DNA from: Caenorhabditis elegans
Taxonomy: Eukaryota; Nematoda; Chromadorea; Rhabditida; Rhabditidae
Length of the DNA: 64,000 nt
Direction of reading: 5' to 3'
Assembly: GCF_000002985.6 (NCBI RefSeq)
Contig: NC_003279.8
Coordinates: 6,200,001 to 6,264,000, forward strand
The notes below the pieces were generated by a model. That model made no database searches and was not told the DNA's origin. It saw nothing but the letters and a program-made list of their open reading frames with translations. Positions 34,475 through 48,200 of this stretch are shown piece by piece. Within the stretch, counting starts at the first letter, position 1. Each line of letters opens with the position of its first letter. The position numbers and the translations under genes are program-made.

Positions 34475-35451
34475 TTGGGTGGTTTTTGGGGTTCTCCGAT
34501 AGTACTTATAAGGATACTTTCAGGTTGCTGTAGTGGTACATAACAGCTGGTTTGCTTTAATTGAAAAAAGCATCTGAATATGATTTTTTATTTTAATATA
34601 AATATTTTGAAGATAAACGTGAGCTTTTCCAATGTCCAATGAATACGTATTTCACGTAAAGGTCGATCAAACATCGAGATAAAAGTTGATGTGAAGATGA
34701 GAAAATTGAAATAAAATCAGTTCTCACTTGAACATTAACATTCGACTAACCATCATCTTGCAAACTTGCACCAAATCAATCGACATGCAATCAATCAACA
34801 TCTTGTTCGCCATGCTCCTCATCTTGGCTCCAATTGTCAATGGAGACGATACTGCCGTTGCTGTGTGAGTTGTTCTCTATAATTACTCTTTTTTACTTTT
34901 CTATTCCAGGACTGCAACTAAAGTCACTGAAGATGCAACTGTGGCTCTCATCGAAACAACAGCCAAAGCCGTTGCAGAAACAGAACCAGCTACAGAACCA
35001 GTTCAAACCACCGAAGCTGTTGAAGAAACTACAGAAGCTGTTGTTGTAGAAGCCACTCAAGAGACTAAAGATGCTGAAACCAATGCTCCAGTTGATACTC
35101 CAGCTGCCAATAACATCGAAGCTACAACTGAAGGGGCTTCTCGTCCATCGCTTTCATCGACTGTTGCACCAAATGTAACTTCTGTTGATGACTTGCTCGG
35201 AGAAACTTCAACCAATGCCACAAAAGCTGCTTACAACACTGGAACCTTCTTTGTTGTCCCAATGGTCGTTCTCGCTTTGATTCAATGATTTGATTGATCT
35301 CTGTTGCTAACTTATACTAACTGAATAAAATATTATGTGATAACCAAGTTCTTCAAAAGTCTTTATTACATTAATCTATTGCAGTTAATAAAATAATATG
35401 TGATTATCGTAATATGTCTTTGTTTCTGAACTCAATCAAAGCTGTTCGGCT
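34475..35451 (+). repeat. Right arm of the ~1-kb inverted duplication
   Basis: Begins near 34480 (GGTGGTTTTTGGGGTTCTCC) and ends AGCTGTTCGGCT at about 35451. The coding part and intron are nearly identical to the left arm; the 3' flank after the stop is clearly more diverged, with small insertions and deletions. Confidence 0.88.
34785..35288 (+). CDS. Small secreted Thr/Glu/Ala-rich protein, right copy
   Basis: Exons 34785-34864 and 34910-35288 give 152 residues: the same signal peptide, acidic Thr-rich body and hydrophobic C-terminus as the left copy, ending LALIQ instead of LALVQ. Intron length and sequence match the left copy. Poly(A) signal AATAAA follows at about 35323. The two copies are transcribed away from the collagen gene that lies between them. 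Confidence 0.85.
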
Positions 35452-35740
35452 AAATTCTTATTCCATTCAGATTAGATTAAATTTAAGATGTGCTAACCAT
35501 TAACCTCGCAGGATTTCAATTCAGGACAGGAAAGCAAGAAGCAGGGTGGTAGTCATGAAGTCGTGCCTTCATTTCAGAAATTAGGCATCTCTAAAGTTGA
35601 TGAAGTTGGTTGAGAATTTGCGGGAAAGAGAAATAGTTCCAAACATGAGAAAATTACATATTACACAATTTTGTCGGTTCATCATCTTCCTCCAAAACCG
35701 AATAATCGTCTTTATCTGATTCGAAAAAAAAAACTTTATC

Positions 35741-35883
35741 AACCACTGGAAAACCTTTATTGTTGTCCCAATAGTGGCTTTCGCTTTGATTCAATGATTT
35801 GATCGATTTGTATTGCTCTCATACTAACTCAATAAAATATTATGTGATAACCAAGTTCTTCAAAATTTTTTATTCCATTAATC
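35741..35883 (+). pseudogene. Third, truncated copy of the secreted-protein gene 3' end
   Basis: ACTGGAAAACCTTTATTGTTGTCCC through the stop and the 3' UTR (ending TTATTCCATTAATC) matches the last codons and 3' flank of the two neighbouring genes, with a 2-base insertion that breaks the frame. The 3' flank is closer to the left copy (shares CATACTAACTCAATAAAAT). No upstream exon is present. Confidence 0.8.
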
Positions 35884-36211
35884 AAACAAGATTTCATGAA
35901 AAATCGCAATCTCTATCTTCCTGTCAACCGCAGTATACCTGTTAATAAATCTAATCATTATTATTATCATCTGATTCCTCATTTCTCTTTTTCTCTGTCT
36001 TTTTCATTCGTTCCTCAACCTTCTGCCAGCTTATGATGTACTATGTGTCAGTTGTTCCTCTTTCTTCTCCTTCCCTCATTTCCTCCCTCGAACCTCTTTG
36101 ATGGGCGTGGCTTGAGCTTCTTTCTGTGTCTGAGACCAACATACTTCTTGCCTCTTTTACTGCCCACCAAAAACTTTCTCCATTTCAGTACAGTCTAGGC
36201 CAAATGTGCCG

Positions 36212-39200
36212 ATGGCTTTTCTGGCACTGATATCACTTATCACATCTCCCCTAACTTTCGATCTACAAATCAACGGACCATCGGTTAATCCTGCACCAAT
36301 TATATTGAGCACACCGTCCAAAAACTTATCATTATCATTTCACAATGGACACATCTACGCGGATTCGATTCCTGTATCAGCTATTTCTGAAAATGAGACT
36401 ACATCATTCTCATTGAAATGTATTTCACATATTTCTTTACATTTTCAAAGTCCACATGCAAACTCTCTGGTTTATTCTCCAACATTGTGTTCAGCTCCAA
36501 ATATCGGTAAGTTACCGAAAGAATTAACGAACGAATTACTTCCTGACTGTAAAAACAACCTTGAAATTTTTTGAAACATTATATCTAATTGTGAAATCAG
36601 TAGAAAAATCTGACTCATTTCGCTTTTTTTTACAAAATGATTGCTTCAAACTCTCCGATTTGCGTTTGAAAAAAGACTTTTGAATTACTGCTCATGTTTG
36701 CTGGTTGCCAGTTTCTCGATGTCGATGATGACAACAAAACGAGTTTCTGCAACTTGAAAAATTCTTCCTAAAATTAGAGATTTCAATCTTCCCTCCCCGA
36801 TATTAAGTGAAAACCAATCTCATAAATCTGGAAAGACGCTTGCTGCAAGTGGCTAGAATAGTTTTTGTGCTAGAATCATAGCGGCTGCCTCAAAGCACAC
36901 CAACAAAAAGAGCACTTTAGTCTTCTTTTCGGCTCCTTTTGGAAGCTGGAGCCGGCGCCGGAAATGAGCAAAAGAGTACTCTTTGGAGTATTCTGGAGCA
37001 TCTCGGTATGTTGTTGTTGCTGTTCTCTATGTTTGTTCCGTAATAAACAATTGATGAAGATGAATGAATGAGAAAAGAAGAAGGAGATGGAGAGAGAGAG
37101 AGAGGAAGAAGCTTAAAAAGGAAAGAGAGTCATTGAAAATTCATCAGCAGATCATTCCGATGAACATGACATTTCAAATAGACCTAATAGAAATTTGTTA
37201 GCTTTTTTTGAAAATTGCTGAAAAGGACATACAAAGATTGTAAAACTTATTTTTTGAGTATGATTTCAGCATATTTTCAATTATTGCGCAAAATTGTTAA
37301 ATTGAACTTTTCGAGTATTTGCACAACAGTTCCGTTTTTTTCTTTACCCTGAATTCTTCACAAAAATTGGGAGTTGGGGTTTGCAGCTAATTTTTTTAAC
37401 TACCGAGTCAAAAAGTATAATAAGAAAACAATTTCTAAGAACTCGCTTCGAAGCCAAATCCCGCCATTTCTTCTTTTCCCGGTCAATAAAACTGTATTTT
37501 TTATCTCAAAATGTAGGCAGTAGATACCTCAAGATTCCCGGAAAAGTTTAACCCATTTCTTCAAAAAATCATAGTTGTTGGACTAATTAGCAAGTGTCAA
37601 CACATGTGTCCTTCCATCATCCCTGTTTATACTTGCACTTGTTCACCACCAACCGACACATTTTGTAAATTATATGTTTTCTCTTCTTCTTCTTCATTTT
37701 TATGAGCCATGTGTTAGAAGAGGATGCTTGAGTTGAATAGAAAAATAAAAAATATTAAAATACAAAGTTGAATTCAAACAAATTGTAGGGCTCACAATAA
37801 ACGAAACAGCGCTCAAAGGATGTATGTTTGATATCACTCAATCCAGCTCAATTTTGACTCAACGGATATGCGGGTGAGTTAAAACATTAAAAAAAGGAAT
37901 TAGATCTGGATTTACCGTTTGAGCGTTTCTGTGTCAAAAGAAACGTTAACTATGTTCAATCTAGACTTTCATGAAGGTACAGGCATATTGTAGGCATTCA
38001 AGGCATGTGTATCCAATGGCGACCTTATCCATACTATCATGTGAAGAAAATTTGAAATTCACTGCAAGTAGGCGTAGGCTGCATTTAAGGGTTTCCTTGT
38101 AGAAAATATACAAACTGACACTTCTATTAATTTCTCAGGTTCCAATTTAGTTCAAAAAATCGGTGTACTTTTCACAAGACAAACAAACAGACAAAAATGT
38201 ACGTGAAGGCAACATGTGTCTACTTTTAGTGACAACTCGACTGAAAATGTGTAGATCGTTTTCAGGCAGTATACATCTGCCTTATAGGTGTATATATCTT
38301 GAAGACTTTGACAATCAGACGTAACAAACATGTGTCCCTATCATTGAAACCATGAATAATGGGCGGTCTCGTTTTCACTCAATCATCAATCTGTCGTCCA
38401 GTCGGCAACTCTTTTTCCATTCCATTCTTCCAACATCTTGAAGCAATTTCTCTGCGACGAATCAAATCTCGCACTATTTTACCACATTATTATTATCCAT
38501 ATGTCTGCGTGTCCACATCATTTGGCACTGTTTCACTGGTTTAAAGTCAGTGATGACAGTGGAGTATCAAAAATTGAGAATCACGAAATAGTGCTGAATT
38601 GAGAGAGATTTAGGCAAAGAATGGGATACGCTGGATAGAGATGGAGACCACCAGAATTTGATACTTTGTGGCCGATAAAATTGGCACATTTGAGAGGGAT
38701 TTATGGGGTGGCGAGGCAGTGGCAAAGAGTTGTTTGTTAGTAAAAAAGTCAGTGGTCACTGAAAAATAACCTGTGACTATAGGTAATGGGGGATATTGAA
38801 TAAAAATAACAAATATGATAAAGTGAGGGACTTAAATGTTTTTCAGTTCATAGAAATCCGAAATAACTTTAATAACATCTATTTTAAAGAATGTTTAGGG
38901 AATTTTCCTAACTTACCCGTAAAGGCAAAATTTAGCAAGCCCATTTTTGAATGCATATCCTAAAGGTTCTGAAACTCAAACACATGATTTTACACTAATA
39001 CGTTCAAAAATATATCGTAAAAAATGAGTTCGGGAGATGTCTATCAATATATATTTCGTTGACTGTGTTAAAATATTCAACACATTACCAACATGATATT
39101 AAAATTATTTGCAACATTTTCAACATGCGTTAAAAATTCTGCCTTCCAATTTCCAGAATCGACTCAAAAAATGCGGCAAAAAATCCAGAAAAAGGACCGA

Positions 39201-42200
39201 TTTATGTGGCGGAGCCAGTAGAGGTAAGATTAATCTTTTACTCTGATGGAGAAGTATGGGACCGATTAATATACAATCTTTAAAATAGAGAAAACCAGGT
39301 ATTGAAACAAACAATGAGCACAAACTGTAACACTCAAATCTGCTTTGAAAAACAAAATTTCCATGTTAAAATTGACCACACTTTTTGCTCACTCCGCGGA
39401 TTAACACATGTTTTTTAGAACAAAAATTGTAGTACCTCATGGCTGCCTCTTAATAATTTTGGCAAAAGTCAAGGAGACAGGCTGAACTATTGAAGTATTT
39501 CGGTCAAAAAGTAATTTTCAGTTGAATGAAGGTGGATCCATGCCTCTGCAATGGAAAAATGTGTACTTCATGCCAAGCAGTCAAGATGTTAATTTTTCAC
39601 ATACTGATATATTCTTTACCGTTTGTTATACAAATTCCGATAACTGCAATTCAAAGAATACAATTTTAGATCGTTGAGAGTGCGAAACATGGAGAGGTTC
39701 GAATAGATGATGTTGTAACAAGTTCTTTTACGTATGCTCAGCTTTTGGCAAGAAGAGTGATTTACAAACATGATGGAACTGAAACTAGAGAGGATCGACT
39801 CTCTTTTCAGGTAAGTCCCAGCGCATTAAAATCCAAACGTTATAAAATATGAAATACCCAAAATGGTCAGAATTTCAGAAATTCCAAAATTGAAACGTTT
39901 TTCTTGTTTTACTTTTTTTGTAGAATTTCTGAATTTCTGAATATTTTTGAATATTTTAAAACAAACATCCACAAGGTCTCACAAGGTTTGAACGCATTGT
40001 TTTTTCTTTTAAAAACCTCTCCAATTAAAAAAAAACAGTGCTTTCAGATTGAATTTGCTGTTAAACACAAACAACTTATACCAGCTGAATCCAAAACTTA
40101 CTCATTGAGAATAAAAATTAATGGAGTCAATGACCCGCCGGAACTTGTAAAACGATCAAAAGACGAGAAACTATTGATTGCTTCACGTGGAAGTCGAGTG
40201 ATAACAAACGAGATTTTAATATTAACTGATGCAGATGATCGACCAGAAAAAGTTCGAGTACAAGTTGTAGAATCAAGCGGAGTTCATATAGAAGTTCATG
40301 GACAAAAAGTGAATGAGTTTAGTCACAAACAATTGATTGAAGAATTGGTTTCATTGGTTGATGAAGGAACAGAGTTGGGAAGTGGAAGAATACGGTAAAA
40401 TCGGTGTTCAGTTAATTATGAGAACACAACTTTCAGATTAATTGCGAGAGATCGAGAGGCTAGAAGTGGAGTTGTTATACTTGAAACACAAAGTACCAAA
40501 GTTGACGTGAAGTTGGTCCATAACACAGGACTAAAATTACTTCATCATTCCAGTGCACTACTTACAAATAAGTGAGGTTTTATAAGCTTTCAAAAATCGG
40601 AAATAAAATAAAAATTATTATTTTTTTCGCAAAATAACAAACTTGAAAAAAGTATCAAGAATTCCAGGCAAAACTTTTTCAACAGTTCTGCCAACTTTTT
40701 TGAAAATATCGCAAGTTCCTGGCAACTATCAGCTTTTGAGAAGCGTTGTTCTGAACGTTTGGCAATAAGTTGCCGTTAAATGCCGAGATGTTACGAGCCT
40801 TGAAAACAACCTTGTTTTCAGAAATCTATCTTTTGATGCTTCGATTCAAGACATGATTGTCGCCTATCGAATTGTTGATATGCCAGACACGGGTGTTGTT
40901 GAATGTCTTCAAGAGAATGATGACAAGTTCAGCATGTGCACAACGTTCACTCAAGCACAAGTGAACGAGGAGCAAGTCCGATTCAGGCACACAAGTCAAA
41001 GTTCTTCGCCGAGCGATATGTTCAGTTTTCAGGTAAATTTCGGACAACTTTTCAATTAAGAAATGGTCCTCGCTAAAACTTTTGGCAACATTCATAGCGC
41101 CCCCAATTAAAGCTATTAATTTGCAGGTTGAAGCTGGAGAATTCGCTTCAATGGTTCATGTCTTCCGAATTGACTTTATTCCAATGAATATTAAAGTTTT
41201 CACTCGTGAACCGTTTGTTCTGAATGGAACAGAAACTATGTCAATTAGCAGACAAAATCTTTTCTCTTGGACTTTTCCGAAAAGTTTTTCTGCTCACAAT
41301 TTGATATACCATATTGATGAGCCACCAAAACTGGGAACACTTTCAAGAAAACTCGCCGTTGGAAAACAGAGAAGAATAGGAGTTTCTTCAAATTTCACAC
41401 AACAAGATATTGATGAAGGTGCAATTAGCTACAAGTTACACTATCAACAATATTCAATTGTCAATGATTTTTTTGTTTTTCGAGTTGTATCGCCGGCTGT
41501 ATCATCTCCACTTTTAAGATTTGATGTGAGTTTTAAGACCTTATTTTGACAATTTTGAGATTATTTGGAGACTTTTTATTTACTGAAAAATATTCTAGAT
41601 TGTGTATGTTCCAAAAGAGTCATCAATCCGTCTTGTAAACAAAACAATTGTTGTAAAAGAAGAAGAAATTGCATCGGTAACTTTATTTGTAGAATTGTTT
41701 AAAATCTTTAAAAGTATAATTTCAGATAACACCCGATTTTCTGTCTCTTTCCACACCAGACGACTCAAACTTTATATTTCGTGTTGTTTCTCCAACACTG
41801 CATGGTCAAATCAGACTTCAAATTGGGGAAGTTTTGAAAAAAGATTCAAATTTTACAAGTGACGATATTGCAAAGCATCGATTGACATATTCTCATTCTG
41901 GAGATGAAACTCGTACTGATGAATGTAGATTATTAGCGATTTCAAGGCAAAATCCAATGAGAAAAGTTCCATTAACTCTCAGTTTTTCTATTATTTTGCT
42001 CAATGACAATGCACCGAAATTGGCTCAAAATGTGACAGTTTATGTGAGTTTTTTTCTTTACCTGGGAGAAATTCGCCAAGCTTTTACCTGGGAGAAATTC
42101 GTCAACTTAAGTTTATTGAAATATTGAAATTTTTCAAAATAGTCCAAAAAATGTATTCAAAAAATCATGTTTTTCAAAAAGTAATAATACAAGTAATGGC

Positions 42201-45200
42201 TGAAAATGCACAAAAACGTAATTGATAAAAGTTTATACTGAAAACTGTTAAAGTAGTCTGAAATTACAGATGGTGGAGCGCGGAGAACGAGTGCTTCACC
42301 CGTTCTTACTTCCATGGGTTGATGAAGATGTAGATGCTTCTGCTTTAATGTTTGACTTCACACAAAACAAGGATGCCGCAATTTTGTCTACAGTATCCCC
42401 GTATCTACCACTTACTTCATTCACTCAGCACGATATTGACGAAGGAAAAGTTATGATTAGACATTTAGGACACCATGGGGAATTTTATATTGGGTGAGGA
42501 TTTAATAGACTCCATTGAAACTTGATAACCTATTATTAGAAACTTCAACAAAAAAAAACGACAAATGTAACCATATTCTTTGTTACAGGTACACGGTTAG
42601 TGATGGAGTTCACCGAGTTGAAGGAAAGATGCATGTACTAGCTGCAAAACCCGATGTATGGATTGAAAAGGCTGAAATTGTTTTGATATGCGGAGCACAT
42701 TTTCCACAGACAATTCGTAATGCTTTAGAAGAGAATACATATATACTTTAACTACTAAATTTCAGGTCTCTCTTCGAATAATTTAACAGTATTGACAAAT
42801 TTGGATGTTCGACTGGAAGACATTATATATTCATGTAGTTCAAATTTTTCTCGGTTTTTTGTTGGAAGTCAAAGAAAACCAGCAAGAGGGTTCAGTCAAA
42901 AAGATATTGAAAATGAATCTGTATGGTATTCTGTTCCAAATGAGGATTCAATTGAGAGATTGAAAGTGGCCGTGGCTGATCGAAATTTGGAAGTTGAAGT
43001 GAGTAAGATATGCGAAATTATAATTTTTGAATTAAAAGTAATATTTTGGCGAAGTATAATCAACCGCTGAGATTGTTGTTTTTTATTGAGAACTCAGTGC
43101 GAACTTCTTGAAAAAATTTTTCCGAAAAGTTTGTTAAGATGCCAAAGTTCGAGTATGAAGTATTCTCTTCTATAATTTTAAAGATTTCCTTCTAAAACAT
43201 ACTGCAGAACCAATTTGAGCTAACTTCAGCTTCGTGTTCGATGTGAAAACTCCCGTGGCTCATTCTCATACCAACAGCATCGAATGCTCCGTGTGCCCGT
43301 TGGTGGAGCTGTTCTTATTGACAAGAACCTTCTGGAAATATCTCTGGTGGATGCTGAACGACCAATCATCTACAAAGTGATGAAGCAACCCAATAATGGA
43401 TATTTATCATTAGATTATGGTTAGATATTTTGAAAATATTAATTTGTAAAACATTTATTTTTCAGAAAAGAGCTTCTCTTCCCGAATATCTACATTCACT
43501 GACACAGATGTAACATCTGGAAGTGTTCAGTATGTTCATAACAATGCTGATCATTCCAATGATTCAATTGATTTCCAAGTTCATGTGATTTCAAGAAACT
43601 TGAGTTTTCATCTTAAACTTGAAATTGATGTTTTCCAGAGAAATGTACTTATTTTTTCAAGAGGCTATATGATTTTAAGATCTTTCAGATCACAATTTCA
43701 ACATCCTTATTCTCAGTACCAGCTGCAGGACGTGTTCCAATCACTTCTAACTTTTTGAAAGTGACAACTAGCGAAAATGAGGAAGCAGTGATTACTGTAG
43801 TCTCACCACCAACTTCAGGATGGGTAACAACTGATAGTGTACACAATATCACAAGTATCTCCTCAATTGGTCAGTTCAAAACAATTCGATATTAAGATCT
43901 TTAAAAATACTCCTTTCAGCTACATTCACAACTCGTATGATAGAAAATGGACAAGTGTGGTTTGTATCTGATGGATCACATGGAAATGATAGTATTGGGG
44001 TACGCGCATGCGTACATGATCAATGTACTGGAATACATCTGATGCAGATAACTGTTTCACGAATTAATGAGAAGGGTTTGCGGGATAAACTTTACTTTAA
44101 TATTTTCAAATATTTTCAGGGCCGGTTATGATTAGGAATGAAGTTTTGAGAGTGTCTGGTAACAAGGCATTAATTACAAATAGTCATTTGGATGTTGAAG
44201 TAAGTTTTAGATTTTAACATTTTCTCAATAGACAAACTGGATTATTTGGGAATAAAAAAGACCAAAAAACTTTTTTGCAAATGATCATTGAATTAACATC
44301 CAGTTTAGATTGAGTTGCGCTGTTACCAGCGTACATTATCATTATTTTGAGACATTTTGAACTGATAACAAATTTCAGGACACGGATACTCCTACCAACT
44401 CAATTACCTATATCATTGCTCAGCCATCAAACGGAAGAGTTGTCAAAGTAAGATCAATAATCAAATGAATTTAGTGTGAATCAAGTATTATGTGTGCAAT
44501 TTTTCATTCCAACATTTTAGGCTAGTCAAATGGAAGAAGTTATGACAAACTTTACTCAATTTGACATTGATCAATCCAATGTGGCATTTTTGGCAACAAA
44601 CCATAGTAATCCATTTGGAGGATTTTCATTTCATGTAACCGATGGGAAACATAAGGTTGGAAAGTTGATATTAAAATCATCGTATTAAAATCAACAGATT
44701 GGCCCTGAATGGTTTTCGACGGAATTATCATCAAGTTCAACTATTCTTGAAGCAAATGGAAGATTAGTGGCTTCTCCATCGTCAGCTACTGTTATTGGAA
44801 CTGAACTTCTTCGAGGAAATATGCCAGGAACCCGTCCAGATGAAATTATTTTTACGATTCTGAAGCCTGCTAGATATGGAGAAATATTAGTGGATGGAAT
44901 CAAAAACACCGTGTTTACGCAGTTACAGGTATCCCATATTACGTTTGAAAAGATGTTGCAAGAATGCTATATTTTTTTCGGGGTCACCGATCCCAAAACA
45001 CTTGATACTCGAAAAATTAACAGTGCTCGATTGACATCTCTGGTGTCTATCAAAATAATACAAATACGTGTGACGTCATGAAACTTCAATTTCAAAGACG
45101 AATATTTTTAAGAAACCTCAGTTATAGTTATAGTTTAATTTTTCAAGATAAATCGTCGCCAAGTTGTATATTCGACAGTTGGATTTTCTGATCAGAACGA

Positions 45201-48200
45201 ATGGAGTCGACGGGATTCTTTTTCATTCAGAGTTCACAAAAACAACTCGGCACAATTTCTGAATTCCAATGAAAAGTTAGTTTGAAGATAGATTGGTTTA
45301 TACGACATCTTTTGTTGTTTTTTAGATTCCGGATAACGACAACATTTGCGGCCATTTCGGATAAAGTACTTTCAAAATATATAACAACTCGACCTTTGGT
45401 AGTTTCACGTGGTGGATCTGCATGCTTTAATCAATCACATTTGGATGTTTCAGCTTTAGCGGATGCCGTTGATAAGGAGGTTAGTTTAGTGTAGGAATTT
45501 ATTTATCTTGCAATTTCCCGGAGAACAGCACAGTTTCAAAAAGGGAAAAATTGAGAAACTTTTGATAATGGAGTTTTGGGATTTTTCGAAACTCCTCTTT
45601 TGTAATTACTAAAATAACCAAATATAAAAACCTCGAAGTTCATACAAAAATGTAAAATCTAAAAAAACATTCAGTATTACATATCAAATTCTAACACTCT
45701 TTTTCATGTTTCAAATGTTTTTTAACCAATTCTTTCATTTTTGTACTGTACAAAAAATTTAAGCGAATGTACGAAGCAAAGTGTCCCAAGTTTCCAAAAT
45801 GTTTCAAAATGTTCCCTTCTTACAGTTAGATTATTATTTTCCCGGGTTGTAGGTGTTGTTTTCTGATGATGCACCTCGACTGGATGTGTATTGTTTAGAA
45901 AATTCAAATTACTGTGAAGAATATTTATTTTATACAATCTCAAATTATAATACAGCAATCACAAATTCTAGATTTCTTCTCTAATTTACTCTCAATCATT
46001 GTGTGACTTTCCGATCCATCATGACGAGTTTTTGGGTGATCGTGTTCTTCTTTTTCTTTCAAATACCGTACCTTTTGCATTTTCAAACGTTCCGTCTCAC
46101 AGTCCAATACCAAATTTTGAGTCATTGATCCCCATTCCAATTGTTTATTTGTAACACTTGACAGTTGCATTAGACCATTTTTCTCCTCCAATTGCAAAAT
46201 TCCATTTGTTGAATCACAATGAGAAATAGTTAAATGTCCTTCTGGAGCAAGCAATTTCATGTGTTCAAACGAAAACTTTTCAGGAAACTGATTTTTCACA
46301 CAAACTGTGAAACTTTTTGTCTCCGATGGGTTTAAGAGCATTGAAAGCTGTTCAGACGGAAATAGCTCTTTTTTGAAGTTTTGAATTGTAAAAATGGCAG
46401 ATTCGAGATTAATTAGAACTTCTTGAGGTTTTCTTGCCAAATTCTTCATCTCTACTTTAATAGATCCTCTAGTTGAAATTACAAAAAATTTTGGAGATAC
46501 TTCCAGCAAAAAACAATTCGGTTTCTTGTTCTTCTCATCACTTTTTTCAGATGAACTCTCATTGACAATTATCATTTTCTGAAATTAAATATTATGAATT
46601 AGATATTCCAAGACGAGGGAGCCGTTAAACAAGAAAAGTTAAGCTCACATTGTAGCAATCAAAATTTGAAATGGATATGTATTCTTATGTATGAACAATT
46701 GAGAAATAGTGTATTTTATTCATTTTTTTCGAACAATTGAGTAAGAAGGATTTCACGTTTACATTATTAACTATAAACTAAGTTTTTAATTTACAGATAG
46801 TAATGATTGAAATCGGAACAGAACCACGCGCGGGAACATTGGAATGGCTTGATAATGAGAGAAATCGGGTTTCGTGGACAGAACTGCGTACATCGTTTCA
46901 CCTTCTTTACAAACATACTGTAAGTTGTGTGCTGAATATCATTATTTTATTATTTCATTATTTTAGGCGACAGATTCTCTAAGTGATTCGCTGATTTTCC
47001 ATATTTATGCTGCCAGGGAATCAACAAGAAGAGCAAGTCGAATTCGAATTTCAGTTGACATTCAAATTACGAATCCACCAGATCCAGATGTTCAGGTTAG
47101 CTAGGAAAACCGTTTTTCAAAAATAAAACGTTGCAATTTTGCACTTTGCACACTGAGCGTTTCCTAAGTCTTATTTCTGTTTGATACTTTAATCTTAAAA
47201 TTATCGTATTTCAGGTTGTATTATTTCCTGATTCTGTATCTATACTGAACAGTGGATCAACACCTCTTCTGGCTGATATACTCATGACACGTCATAAAAC
47301 AGTTCCACCTCAATCAATTGTCTACAGTACCCAACAACGAGGCGCAAATGGGGTTACGATTCGACGTGGTGATGATGAAATCAAACAGTTCTCGCAGCAA
47401 GACGTTAACGATGGAAAAATATCGATTTGGCACACTGCCAACCGACATCAACCAGCCGCCACGTGGCATGACGTGATTGTACTCGACATTGAAGGACACA
47501 CAAGATCACTTATAATAGATATCAGGCCATTGGATTTAATGTTGAAAAATCATACGACAATATGGTATCCACAGGGAAAAACGTATGTTGTTTTGAACTC
47601 AGAACATCTTGGAGCATTTTCAATGGGAAATCGGAGTACATTGAAATACAAAATTACAAGTGGACCAGAAAATGGAACATTTTATTGGGTGGCTGGAGAG
47701 AAAGAAGCAAAAGAGTTTAGTCAAAAAGATATCGACGAAGGAAGAGTACTGTATGCACAATTGAATATGCATTCATTTCATGTAAGCCTTATATTATTAT
47801 TTTAATTGTTATCTAGTTTTCGATAGTTAATTGGTAATGGGAATTCTTACTCGAAATGTTTAGAATATTAAGAAGAAAACATCGAGAAAGTTTTAAAAGT
47901 CCAACTTCCACAACGCCATTTTCCTACTCTAGCTAATATCCTTGTTTCAATTTTTATAAAGTTAGAACTGTAAGACTAATCAGCGTTTTTTCAAGTTCAT
48001 TTTTGAACCAGAAAACAGAAGAAAACGTCGCTAATCTCTGATTGGTCTTTTTGTTGGTTTATTGAACATTAGATGTTTGTTGAGGCAAATTTTTTTCAGG
48101 ACAAGTTTGATTTTGTTGTTGAAAACGATTCTCGAGATGTGCTCAGAAATAGTTCAGAGCTGAGAGTTCGAGCACTTGTTTCCGTGCAACCAGTGATTGT

